Source of the DNA: Congeria kusceri
Taxonomy: Eukaryota > Mollusca > Bivalvia > Myida > Dreissenidae
Assembly (NCBI GenBank): GCA_027627225.1
Contig: CM051034.1
Location: 8,098,058-8,162,057, forward strand
Length of the DNA: 64,000 nucleotides
Direction: 5' to 3'
The notes beneath the pieces are model-generated. The model saw nothing but the letters and a program-made list of their open reading frames with translations, was not told the origin of the DNA and did not search any database. This document shows positions 1-11,462 of this stretch, one piece after another. Position 1 is the first letter of the stretch, and the number at the start of each line of letters is the position of its first letter. Made by a program: the position numbers and the translations under genes.

Positions 1-695
1 ATAATAATCTGAAGTATTATTCAAATCCCCTCAGGCATTTATAAGTTAGGGAGCAGTAACGAAAATCCTTGACCTTGAATTGTGACCTGTACCTTTGTTC
101 TGGTCACGGGGAATAATAATCCTTGACATTTGACCTTGACTTGCTACCTTGACCTTTGACAGAAAAGCATGGGTGATGTACGCGACACATTTTCTGAATA
201 TCCAAAGTTATAATAAAATCTTTCCATGCATTTAAACGAGTGGAAAAGAAAATCCTTTGGAGGAATAAAAGATACCAGAATGCTAACAGTTTCCAAGAAA
301 AATAAGAGAAATACTAGTTTCTATAGCTATTAGTTGACAATAAAAATGTCAAAAATACCTATAACAAAAGCAACAGGTCTATAATCCAAGAAATTTAGGT
401 AACATTGGAAAAAGCATGATAAATTATGAAAAAAATACAATCCAATGGCGAAGTTAAAAAGGAAAAAAAAAAAAAATGCGGTAAAGAGCAGTGAATACAG
501 AATCACTTAACACGACCAACAACTCTTAATAACAATATACAATGCAGAAAGTTAGATATTAAAATGAAAATAACTCAATAATTTTGCATTGCCTACTGTA
601 TCGTGACATAGAAGGCACTTAAAATAAAAACACCATTTATAATAATAACAGGTACACGGTCTTGCACAGCATGAATAAAACACAATATATAAAGT
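1..695. other. Intergenic, no gene seen
   Basis: No credible ORF or splice pattern is visible. Bases 60-170 carry several copies of a short word of the type GACCTTGAC in a loose direct repeat, and an A-run lies near 464-476. The short reading frames here show no codon or motif support. Confidence 0.6.
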
Positions 696-827
696 ACAAG
701 AGGGCCAAAGTGGCACTGGGCTGCTCACCTGAGTTATCATTAATCATAATGGTTTGTAAAACTTGTAAAGCTTGTTCAGAGGTGATGTACAAGTTGGCAA
801 CAGATGTCAATGATGAACAATTTACAG

Positions 828-913
828 ACATCGAGGGCTGAGCATGAAACTATTGCACCTGATATAGAAATGTTAAGCAGATACAATAGTTTCACGCTCA
901 ACCATCGACATGT
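828..913 (+). repeat. Hairpin, about 28-bp imperfect stem, miRNA-like shape
   Basis: Bases 828-855 pair with 883-913 with a few mismatches; the shared core is TGAAACTATTG / CAATAGTTTCA, and the loop is about 28 nt. It lies inside the left part of the core-repeat element, so it may simply be a transposon foldback. No known miRNA was recognised. Confidence 0.5.
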
Positions 914-1160
914 TTTTAGTGTCCAAATAATTTGAAGGAATTTGGTAGATTAGTCACCCACGGAACATTTTGTGTGTGAAATTATTTCAAAATCCAGCTA
1001 GTGGTTATAGAATATTTGCAGAGTTTTCATTGAAGCTATATAAGGAGACTACTCCGCTTTGTTTTTTTTTTAAATCATAATAAATTGAAGGAATTTGGTA
1101 GAGGGTCACTAAAGGAACAATTCTGTGAAATTAATATGAAATCCAACCAGTGGTTTCTGA

Positions 1161-2301
1161 TATGGCTGTGTATCGGTTATCAATACATTAGGTTCAATAT
1201 TTATATCATATCGAACGTCTTTGTATCGAACAAAATATCACTAAAATAAAATTTGAAACAAATTGTGTGTAAATTTAGTTTTTTTATTCATATTCCCCTA
1301 AAATTTGTAACTGTGTTGTGTCCTTACACTTTCAATGTTTATTAAATCCTTTTTAATAGATACCCTTCACATTACTGACATATGGCATCATACTTCCCAG
1401 CTTTATTTGTAGTTTTCCAAATGTTGTACTTTTCGGTCATCTTATGAATATCTAAGAACCACAATAGAAATAAGAGTTTCCTTTAACTATTTTTGTGTGT
1501 GTTATCCTTTACATACAATGTTGACTTGCCTAGGCATTTTTAATCCATACACAATTTTATTTGTTTTCATGCATGTTGTGATGAATTTTGCCATGTGATT
1601 ATGCGTTTTATGTTGAAATAATTCTATCTATCTATATCTGATTATGTGTATATATTTATCATCTTGTAATGTTACTGGATGTTGGCATTTAATTTTGGCT
1701 CTAAAAAGTATTTTTAAATAAATATTTTTGGTAAATGCTCCATGAAAACAAGTGACAAATTGTTTATTGTCCGAACTGAATTCGAAATTTTCAAATGATT
1801 AAAGACTATGGTACACTAATTAATGTTTGTATTTAAAAATGTTATTGACGCCATTGTTTTCTAACCATAAAGAACTGGTGTCAAAAACATTAGTATACTT
1901 TACTAAATGACCACCGCAATGACCACTGCAATTACATTACCATTTGAACGTCACTACAAAATTACATTTATTTCAAATTAATAATGCAGCAGTAAAATGT
2001 TTTACATGACTTCGTTTTTATAAGCGCTAAAATGGCCGTAAGTATTATTCGAGAAGCAAACCAAATCTACACCTTCAGTGGTTCATCATATTTTTTACTT
2101 CGTGATTAATGCCGGAGTTTGCTGTAGCCTCGTATGAAGTCGAATGAACGACTGAACAGACATTCGCAGTTATTTATGTACTAATATTACGTGTAAATTA
2201 TCATATTATTATATGTAAAATATCATATGATATATCGAACATTGATACTTTTGTATCCATACAAATATCGTATCCATAATTCAGAACAATACGCAGCTCT
2301 A
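1161..2301. mobile_element. hAT-like non-autonomous DNA transposon nested in repeat copy 1
   Basis: The 1,141-bp insert is flanked by a perfect 8-bp direct repeat GTTTCTGA (1153-1160 and 2302-2309), the target-duplication length of hAT transposons. Its ends are imperfect inverted repeats: left TATGGCTGTGTATCGG, right (reverse complement) TAGAGCTGCGTATTG. The interior is AT-rich with no transposase ORF, so it would need a transposase supplied elsewhere. It interrupts a monomer of the host repeat, so it is younger than that repeat. Confidence 0.7.
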
Positions 2302-3105
2302 GTTTCTGACAAGAAGTATTTTCAAAACTTTCAATATATGGTTGTAATACAGGAAAAATGGTCCCACACTCTGTCAGTCATGTTTTTTAACGAATCAAAA
2401 TAACTGAAGTTCTTTTGGTAGAGGGCAACCCAAAGAAAATTTCTGTGAAATTATTCGGAAATCCAACCTGTAGATACTGACAATTAGATTCTTAAAGTTT
2501 TCAATATAAACATATAAGGCAAAAGGCCTCGCCCCCTGGCAGCTATGTTTGTTAACAAATCAAAATTTAAAGTTTTCAATATAGACATAAAAGGAAAAAG
2601 GCCCCCCCCACCGGCAGCCATGTTTTTTAAACAATCAAAATAATTTGAAGTGTTTTGGTAGAGGATCACCCAAGGAAGTTATTTCGAAATCCATTAAGTG
2701 GTTAAGTGGTTACTGACAAGCAGATTTTAAAAGTTTTCAATAGAGCCAAATGGGGAAAAAGGCCTCGTCCCCTAGCAGCCATGTTTTTTAATGTATCTAA
2801 ATAATTTGAAGTATTTTGGAATAGGGTGGTTTCTGACAAGAAGATTTTTAAAGAATCAATTTAGTCATATGAGGAAAAAATACCCTGCCCCCTGGCAGCC
2901 ATGATTTTTGATGACTTAAAATAATTAAAAGTATTTTGGTAGAGGACCATCCAAGGAAGATTCATACAAAGATTGGTCAAATTCCTATAAGAGGTTTCAG
3001 AGAAGATTTCTGTAGTAAATTGTTGATGACGACGGACAATGGACGGTGACTGATCAAAACAGCTCACCCATGAGCACTTTGTGCTAGTGATCAGGTGAGC
3101 TAAAA

Positions 3106-3435
3106 TAATCAAATAGAACAGACTTACATGGGTAGGCAAAAAAGCCTTTGGTTTTGTGCTAAAGATATCACAATGTTCACAAAAGAAAAGGAAGCATCTA
3201 ACAGGAATTAATTATTGATAAATCCATGCATTACGTTATATGAACATGCCCTAAGAAGACATCAGGTGTGGCAAAATCAATTGTTAATATTGTGGACCTA
3301 GAGCATATGTGTGAATTACTATATAATTAAATGTACAGATAAGTAGCAAACAGCATTTTCAAAAACGGACAATTAAGGCAAAATGACATTAATTTATGTC
3401 ACCCCTGGTCACATATATAAATTGTTTACTATATA
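3106..3435. other. Intergenic AT-rich stretch
   Basis: Lies between the end of the core-repeat element and the start of the 1.9-kb TIR element. No gene, splice signal pair or repeat was recognised. Confidence 0.5.
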
Positions 3436-5364
3436 GGCCTTTCCCAAAACCAGGTTACTTCCCTTGCATAATCACGAGTGATGTCCCCAGTTCACTTCCG
3501 GCGACTTTTATTGATTATAAAGCGGGACAAGAGTATTGATATTTACCGAAAAACATACAATATATTTGATTTTCAAACTTAAAATTGTGTTGATGTCGTA
3601 AAAATAAATTTACAAATATCAACATTCGTATATAATATACATCCACCGTTTACTTAATTTATCGATTTAATTAAATTATTATTTTTATTTTTAACAATAT
3701 TGTCTACTCTTTAAAGATTGACAAACAAACTGTACACAGTACGTTAAAACGGTTATTATGCAATAAAACACAAAAATAGTGATTTCAGTACCTAAACAAC
3801 CTATGCCTTCATCCTGTATTAAATAAGCATTATTAAATTAAATAAATAAACAAAGCTGTTTTTAGTAAAATGATTTTGCCAAGTAACTCTAAGCTAACAT
3901 TCTTCTGACAACTAAAATTACGAAAGTAAGGTATCATCACAGAAAGTTTGAGCGTAATTCCGATGTTTTTGACAGTAACTTCTTTTTTGAATTCCATACA
4001 CATTTGTGTTAAATTTTAAAGCTTTTTTCGTTGCAGATATTCTTGTGTGCTAAATACTATACGGTGCTTGAACATGCTTCGCTTTAACCTTGAAATATAA
4101 TGTAACAAAACAACTATCTTTTCAATTACTGTTAACACAATATTACAATAACTCAAGATGACGTCACTCCTCATTAAATGTTATAATTGATGTTTTATTA
4201 AAGAGATTAAGTATGTAATTTGTTTATTATTGTGTCATGTGTTTAAACATTGTTCATGATAACTTCATATAATCAACGAAACAAATAACGCCCGACCTAA
4301 TGGGTCTATATGTCACCAGGAAATAGATATGTCGTGATAATTATGTACATAATAGGGCGAGTATCTATAATGAAACAGACATATATACATTTTGAAAAAA
4401 GCTTACACAATTCAGAGCAAGTAATTAACTAAGCCAACAGAAGAGTTTAATACATGTTTGAATAAATATTTTCTACTTATTGAGAATGTTTGATCAAGTA
4501 TTTAGTTTTCCTTCATGTGTATAACTGTGAGATTATTTTTTAATTTCTGTCGGGAATCGTGGTTAACAAACAACATTTTATTCTCGCAGGAGCTTATTCC
4601 CGTATGTTTTAGAAAAACAAAACACGATGAGCTCCTAAATGTTCACCACCTTTCTATTCTTCAGAATTGAAAATTAAATGCTGTGCTATATTATTTCACT
4701 CTTAAATTTAAACCAATTTATTAATTCGAAAAAGTTTAATGCTTTTAATTATGTTTTGTTCTGTTCAATAAGGTGGCGAACAGAGACAACGGAGACACCA
4801 TTTTAAAATGTGAGATAAACTTTAATTTGAGACGCAAACAATGGAGACAAAGTGTGACATGTTAGTTGTCTCTGCATGTAGATCTTTATCATCAATACAT
4901 TACGCAATTGCACGGATTAGTGGTATTGTTCTAAGGGTAATTTGATAAGATCCCCTCTTCAGACAGATAACTAAGTATCCATGGAGAGAACATGCGTTCA
5001 TTCGTGGTATTTATGCATAGAAAACAACCGTTTAAGACGAGACAAGGAAACTACATGTTTTTCCGGATACCTGTCATACGGATATGTGGCCTTAGTAACG
5101 AGTTTAAAACGATGCTACATTTACTTGTAATAATTCATTTTTGTAACATTTTTGAGTTTGTTTTAAATAATATTTAATCAAAAACATATGGTTTAAACAA
5201 TTTCTACTACAAGTTTTGAAAGCTGCTTGGTCTTAGATCTATAATACTTTATATGGCAAGGTGGGGAAAAAGTCGCCGGAAGTCGGGTTTCAAATATGGC
5301 GGATGTGAATTCGCAATAACGGGAGGTAATTTCCAAGGGAGATCACCCAGTTTTGGGAAAGGCC
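3436..5364. mobile_element. 1.9-kb DNA transposon-like element with long terminal inverted repeats
   Basis: The left end GGCCTTTCCCAAAAC (3436) is the exact reverse complement of the right end (to 5364). The similarity continues inwards through a CTCCCTTG-type block to a shared ACTTCCGGCGACTTTT block at 3494-3510 and 5269-5284, giving TIRs of about 75-100 bp. The flanks read TATATA on the left and TATATG on the right, consistent with a TA or TATA duplication. The interior is AT-rich and has no recognisable transposase, so the element is non-autonomous. It sits just downstream of the zinc-finger gene's stop codon. Confidence 0.75.
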
Positions 5365-5484
5365 TATATGGTAAAAGTTCTGGATACATTGAACAACAAC
5401 ACCCATTCCTTAAACCCCTAAACAAATGAAAAAATATATAAATGCTTCAACATGGTTTATCACCAGTATCTGATATGGAAGGCA

Positions 5485-7694
5485 TCAGGTGTTCTCTGGT
5501 GTCATCCATCCGTTGGAGCCTGTCTGAGACTGCTGCTGACTAGGACTCATGCCGGACCCCACAGCGTGTGGGTACACATAGGGCCAGGGGTACACAAACT
5601 GGGTGGGGTTGAGTCCGGGAACTGCCATCACGGTGTTGGGCCCGTGACCCTGGCTCTGGGAGGCAGACGGCATTGACCGGTTCACCATGATATGCGACTG
5701 CAGGCCCCCGATAGCACCGTGGCTGGTATTTCCCTGGTTGTAATGGAGGTTGAGTGGCATGTTCTGGTCACTGGTCGTTGAGACAATCTGCGACGGGTCC
5801 AGTGTGGGGAAATTGGGTAAATTGGGTTCGTAGTCACGCGCTGAATAGTGATTGCTAGAGGAATTGGAATCATCCTCAAACAGAATTTCACTTCTTCCTT
5901 TACTGTCCTGGGAGTTATGGAAGGCATGGTGTACAGCAGAAACTGAATTCTGTGAAGCAGCATTATGCCTCGGTTCGCGAGGCTTTTTAGGTGTATAGTC
6001 AGTTCCCTTCATATGAACCTTCATGTGGACCCTCAAGTTATCTGCTCTTGATGTGGCTTTTCCACAAATATCACAGACAAATTTCTTCACCTTGGCGTGC
6101 ACAGTTCTAAGATGTTTTGACAAACCTCCATTATCAGGAAAGCAATGGTGACATATCTGGCATTCAAATGGCTTCAAGCCAGAATGGCGTTTTTCATGAG
6201 CTTTCAGACGTTCTTTGGTTTTAAAGGACTTGCCACAAGCGCTGCAAGTGAAGGGGGCGTCTTCTCTGTGTACATACTGATGGCTGTATAGGGTGGGGTA
6301 GGTCTTGAATGACTTGCCACAGGTCTTACACTTGTAATTCTTATCATCTCTGTGAACAGCCCTGTGCATTTCCATGGCAGACTTGTACATGAACTGTCGA
6401 CCACAAATATCGCACATAAATCGTGCATTGTCAACGCTGTGACGTCTGATATGCGTACGCAACATGATTTCAGATTTGCAGACCTTGCCACATTCCTCGC
6501 ACGGGAAATGTCCCGCCTCTGTGTGCTTTGACATGACATGATACTTCAAAGCCTGGTTATTAACAAATGATTTATCACACGCATCACATTTAACTCTATC
6601 TTGAGGCTTATGGGTGGCCTCGTGCATTTTCAGACTGGTAGAGTAGGAAAATGTCTTATCACACATTTTACAAGCGAAGATTTTCTTTTCCGAGTGTGTA
6701 GCTTGCATATGAACTTTAAGATGATAGCCGGTCAGGTAGGTTTTACCACACACATTGCACATGTGAGGTCTAGCCCCTGTGTGCTTCAAGCGATGCAGTC
6801 GAAGACTATGACTGAAATTAAATGACGCATCACAGTCCGGCTCGGGGCACTTGTAAACTTTAGCATTTTCATGGATTCCTCTTTTATGGTGATAGAGGGA
6901 CTCCTTGCCTCTAAAGCTATGTCCACAAATCTCACAAACATGAGAATTGGTTGTGTGTGTCACATTAAAATGGCGACGGAGGGCTCGTCTTGACTTGTAC
7001 AGTTTACCACATTCTATGCACTTCAGATTAGCTTCAGAATTTGGGTCAGGTACATATGATGGGTCTGCCATAACCTTAGATTCCTTTTCTTCTTTTACTT
7101 CACTTTCTTCTTTTATTTCAATGTCTTCTTTTGAAGCGTTAGTGTTTTCATCAATAACATGTTCTTTCTTAGGGACTTTGGGTGTTTTCTTATTCTTTTT
7201 CTTCTTAGTCTTGGTTTTCACAATTTTCTTTCCCTTTTTGTTGATTGTGATCTTGATACTCGACTTGTTCATGTATTCATCATCTGTGTCACTTCCATCT
7301 TCTACCTTGGGGGGTTGTTTCTTCCGAGCATGAATCTTTCTAGCAGAAAGTTTGGACGGCTCATTTTTACAGTGTGCATTAGTGACATGATCAGCCAGCG
7401 CAACCTTTGACATACATATCTGGCTACACATTGGGCAGCTATACTCATTTCCAATGTCGTGACTGGTCTTCAAATGCTCCTCTAAAGCAGTTGTGTCCCC
7501 AGACTTAAACTTGGCAGGACAGAGCAAGCAGACAGTTTGGCTTTCATTTTTCTTCCTGTTTCTGGTCAATCGTTCTGGGGAAGCAGGGAAAACCTTTATG
7601 ACATCTTCGCTATCAATGTTTTCATCTTCAGACACGACCTCCACTTTCACCTCCTTCGGAGAGGTAACCTCTGTCTCATTGGCCTGGAACTCAT
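5485..7694 (-). CDS. Zinc-finger gene, exon 3 (terminal; all fingers)
   Basis: The acceptor is TTTACAG ending at 7695, read on the minus strand. The exon starts with the last two bases of an Asp codon and runs open to the stop at 5485. It encodes all C2H2 units (Cys-x2-Cys...His-x3-5-His); one has the wider Cys-x4-Cys spacing (CPEPDC). GC content is clearly higher than in the flanks, as expected for conserved coding sequence. Confidence 0.92.
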
Positions 7695-10600
7695 CTGTAA
7701 ACACAAATACAAATATGTTAACTGAATTGGTTCGGAAAAATAGTAAATCTGCAGAAACATATACCGGTAGATGAACAATAATAATTCTTTACAGGTTCAC
7801 TTTTATGACAAACATTAACCACAACAAAAAGTAACAAAGAATCCATCAATTTAAATATCATATTGCATTTGTAAAGATTAACATATTTTTATGCAACATA
7901 CTACTTTTTTGTTCCGTGACAACAATGCATTAGCTTTATTTTCAATTAATATTAAAATTCTATCTAATGAAAATAACCACGAGTGATGATGACAAACAAC
8001 CTAGCTGATCTGTTTCTGTCTTGACCACATCTGTCTGTGATTCTGCATCGACCATCTGTAATGGGTCTGTCATTGTTTCCTTGTGATGCTGATAGTCAAT
8101 GTATGTTGCAACAGCACACCTATAAAACAAACAAGAGGGCCATTATGGCCCAAAGCGCTCACCTGAGCACTGGTACAGATGAAGTCCATACTGTTGTGGC
8201 AGGTTTGAAAATTAAGGTATCTGAACCATACGCAAAGGGGGATAGGATCGATTTGATTTAAAACATCAGTTAGTGCAATGGGCTAACTAAAGTACGAGTT
8301 GGGTAGTGGATGTGCGGTGTTTTTGCTAATGGTCCTCAAATCATTTTTCTTGATATTCTTACCTGACCCTTTGTCATTAAGTCAGTGACAATTCTGGAAA
8401 ATGCAGAAATAGTCGATTTTGGTGTCTTTTTTGCAGACAGTATTGGAGAACTAGTTGTAATGCGATAATTGCGATGGCTGTGCTATAAGGTCAAGTTTTG
8501 CTTTTTCTTTGGTAATTTTCTGTCCAATGATGATAAATGATGTTAATGTAGGCTCTGAAGCCATCAACGTCGCACGTACTAATAACTGCATGCAAGGTTT
8601 GCAACTGATGGAAATCAAATTTTTGTCAATCAATTTTTATGGTAATATGCAAACTGTGTAAGTTTGGCTAACACTGAATAAAAAAACGTGTGTGCAAACC
8701 AATCATTGATAACTTTTGATGTTTTTTTCCACACACAAGGGGCAATAACTCTGGTGTTTCTGGCCCGAACATGCTTATATTCGACTTCACCTGTAATCTT
8801 ATGTTCAGAGACAAACTGTGCAAGACTGGTGAAGATTGGATGAAATATGAAGTCTCTATCCTGAATAATGTCCATTTCTGAAAAAAAATAATCACAAAGG
8901 GCAATAACTCTGGTGTTTCTGGCCAAATTTTGTTTATATTTAAATTGACGTGTAATCTTATGGTCATAGACAACTGTGCCAGATTGATGAAGATTAGATG
9001 AAAAATGAGGTCTCTCTCCTGAATAATGTTGAGTTTTGCATATTTCATCACAAACAAAAGGTAATAACTCCGGTGTTTCTGGTCCGATCTTGCTTATATT
9101 CGACTTCAACTGTAAATGAAGTCTCCATCCTGAATAATTTTTGTATATTTTTTTCACAAAGGGCAATAAATCTGGTGTCTCTTGCCCGATTTTGCTTATT
9201 TTCGACTTCACCTTTAATCTTATTGTCATAGACAAACTGTGCAAGATTGGTGAAGAAGGGATGAAAAATAAAGTCTCTATCCTGAATAATGTCCATTTTT
9301 GTATATTTTTTCATAAACCAAAGGCAATAACTCCAGTGTTTGAAACACGGTCTGGCCCATTTTTGACACCTGCTGAGATCTGATGGTCATACACAAATTG
9401 TGAAAGTTTGGTTAAGATTGGATGGACAATAAAGTCTATATGTTGGAAAAAGACATTTTTGCACTTTTTTGCATGAAAAAGGGGCAATAACTCTACTGTT
9501 AGTGGTGTGATCTGGCCCAATAACAATCCCATCCGAGATTTTAAGGTCATATACAAACTGTGCAATTTGGTTAAGATTGGATAAAAATGAAGTCTCTAGC
9601 GTGAGAACGAACCCAATTATTGATGGCACACTGACGATGCAGGAGAGGTCCCCTGTACCAATAGCTCACCGAGCACTTCATGCTCAGGTGAGCTAAAAAG
9701 CAACAACACATAATATTATGACAAATTTCCAATCTAAAGGAAAAAGACCATATCTAGATGACTAACACTTTCAGTTGTATTTTATTTCAGTGTAAATAAT
9801 AATTTTATTGTGTTATTAACACATTAGCAAAACTTATCCTAATGCTTGTATAAATCCACAGGCCAACAAAATTCAAGACACTTGTAAACAAGAGGGCCCT
9901 AGGACGCTCACCTGAGACTTTCTAACCCAATTGGAATTTGCATCCCGAGGCGTGGCTTATTTTTATCCCAGGGACATAATATGAATAATCTTGAACAACC
10001 TCTGGGCCTTGCAGTTTCAGGTAAAGATTTTTAAAGTAAATTTGCTATTTAAGTCTATATAAAGCATGTAACCCCTCGGGGTGCCACCAGATTTGACCCA
10101 AGGGTATACTTTGAACAATCGTTGGAGAGGACCACTATTCAATGTTACATACCAAATATAGGAAAGCTGTGGGCTTTGCCGTTTCAGAGGAGAAGATTTT
10201 TTAAGTCATTTTGCTATTTAAGTTTATATAAACCATGCGACCCCCAGGGCGTGACCAGATTTGACCCCAGGTGCATAATTTAAACAATATTTGTGGAGGA
10301 CCACTATACGGATGTTACATACCAAATATGAAACCTCTAGGCCTTGCGGTTTCAGAGGAGAAGATTGTTAAAGTCATTTTGCTATTTAAGTCTATATAAA
10401 CCATGTGACCCCTGGGGTGTGGTCAGTTTTGACCAATGGGGCATAATTTGAACAATCTTTTGTAGAGGAACACTTGAGGATGTTACATACCAAATACAAA
10501 ACTTCTGGGCCTTGCAGTTTTAGAGGAGAAGATTTTTAAAGACATTTTACATATAAAGTTGATATAAACCATGTGACCCCCGGGGCATTACCAGCTTTAA

Positions 10601-11365
10601 AGTAACCTTGCTATTTAAGTCTATATAAAGCATGTGACCCCTCGGGGTGCCACCAGTTTTGACCCCAGGGGCATAATTTTAACAATCCTTGTAGAGGACT
10701 ACTACTGTAAAAATCATTATTATTCGTGGGACACTAATTTTCGTGGATTTTGTTGATAGACAAAACCATGAATTCAAGTGCCGACGAATAAATATAATTT
10801 AGTCATTTTGCTATATATTCTATATAAACCATGTGACCCCCAGGGCGTGGCCCGTTTTCACTTTTAAATCTATTTTTAGCTCTGGTGACCTATATATTCA
10901 GTGGACCGGAAAGATTTGAACAACTTTGAAAGAGGTCCACCCAAGGATCATTCCTGTGAAGTTTGGTGAAAATCGTCCAAGCGGTTTAGGAGGAGATGTT
11001 GTTTTAACGAAAAGTTGACGGCACACGCTCGCACACACGCACGCACAACGGACAACGGGCGATCACAAAAGCTCACCATGAGCTAGGTGAGCTAAAAACA
11101 AGAAAGACTGCTTGGTTTCAATAAGTTGTTTCAATGACAATGGGTATATGTATAGCTTTTCAAAATATAGATTTTTAACAACTCTTACGGCGCAAACAAG
11201 TGCTTGAAATCATATTCAAACTCTGTCATGTGGTCCACTGTAACAATCATCTTGGTGTGTAGCTCAACTTGTTCCTTGAAAACCAGTGTCTGCAGACAAT
11301 CCTTGCCAAATGCTCGCAGCAGAGCCGTCACTGAAGACTCACTCAGTTCCATCGCTGATGCCAGA
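5485..11365 (-). CDS. Multi-C2H2 zinc-finger protein, three exons (about 830 aa)
   Basis: Probable nuclear DNA-binding transcription factor. Coding exons on the minus strand are 11352-11189, 8119-8001 and 7694-5485. They join in phase (CC|G, then G|AT) to give 831 codons including the stop. The N-terminal 95 residues hold no finger and begin MELSESSVTALL. Two isolated fingers follow at about residues 150-210. A basic, lysine-rich, NLS-like stretch comes next, then 12 near-consecutive C2H2 fingers to about residue 650. Linkers are mostly not the TGEKP type. The last 180 residues are rich in Ser, Asn, Gln and Pro. No KRAB, BTB, SET or ZAD domain was recognised. Exon 1 is open for four codons upstream of its ATG and has an acceptor AG at 11366-11367, so a further 5' exon (UTR or coding) is likely. 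A perfect NRF-1-type palindrome at 12595 could mark the promoter. No ortholog name is assigned. Confidence 0.85.
8001..8119 (-). CDS. Zinc-finger gene, exon 2
   Basis: This 119-nt exon has the acceptor TTTTATAG ending at 8120 and the donor CTAG|GTTG at 8000. It is open in the frame that joins exons 1 and 3 (phase 2 in, phase 1 out). It encodes an acidic-to-neutral linker and contains an internal Met (ATG at 8073-8071) that could serve as an alternative start. The polypyrimidine tract of its acceptor is supplied by the end of the neighbouring repeat element. Confidence 0.75.
8131..9699 (+). repeat. Core-repeat element, ACAAGAGGGCC family, copy 2 (intronic)
   Basis: Starts ACAAGAGGGCC with GCGCTCACCTGAGC shortly after, and ends with a strong hairpin (GCTCACCGAGCA...TGCTCAGGTGAGC) followed by TAAAAA at 9663-9699. 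Between these lie about six tandem monomers of roughly 150 bp with the phrases 'gggcaataactc', 'gtcatagacaaactgtg' and 'gaagtctctatcctgaataat'. These monomers differ from those of copies 1 and 3. It lies within the large intron of the zinc-finger gene and abuts the exon 2 acceptor. Confidence 0.75.
9888..11098 (+). repeat. Core-repeat element, ACAAGAGGGCC family, copy 3 (intronic)
   Basis: Starts ACAAGAGGGCCC with CGCTCACCTGAG, and ends with the hairpin AGCTCACC...GGTGAGCT followed by AAAA (11070-11098). The interior has about five tandem monomers of about 180 bp that repeat 'accatgtgacccc', 'gcataattt', 'gaggaccact' and 'ttcagaggagaagat'. A GCACACGC-type GC-rich stretch precedes the hairpin. 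It is also intronic in the zinc-finger gene. Confidence 0.75.
11189..11365 (-). CDS. Zinc-finger gene, first coding exon
   Basis: Acceptor CGGTTTTAG ends at 11366; the ATG is at 11352-11350; the donor is GCC|GTAAGAG at 11188. The 164 coding bases encode 54 residues plus two bases (phase 2), matching the exon at 8119. The peptide is helical and leucine-rich near its start. Upstream of the ATG the frame stays open to the acceptor, so the true start may be in an unseen exon. Confidence 0.7.
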
Positions 11366-11462
11366 CTAAAACCGAGAAGTAGCTGAAGATATTAATACTT
11401 TGCAAAAATTACATACCTGAGCAGAGTTAATACTTGTATAGAGCCAAATGGGCCCTGAAACT

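Larger units (their letters stand above)
696..3105 (+). repeat. Core-repeat mobile element, ACAAGAGGGCC family, copy 1
   Basis: The left end reads ACAAGAGGGCC, followed about 25 bases later by GCTCACCTGAG. The right end is a hairpin of the type GCTCACC...GGTGAGC followed by TAAAA. The interior holds tandem monomers of roughly 130-150 bp with recurring phrases about a 'ggcagccatgtttttta' block and 'gtagagggtcac'. A hAT-like insertion splits the monomers at 1161-2301. The same two ends recur at 8131-9699 and 9888-11098 around different monomers, and a reverse copy ends near 46254. The design recalls the core-tandem-repeat elements of bivalves (pearl type, often linked to Helitrons), but that link is inference. 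Confidence 0.7.

Noticed and set aside
552..831. Two overlapping minus-strand frames of about 60 codons
   Set aside because: No motif, no splice context, AT-driven composition; one overlaps the repeat end.
8630..9565. Several 80-200-codon minus-strand frames with repeated blocks
   Set aside because: They read through the tandem monomers of core-repeat copy 2, and similar peptides appear in several frames.
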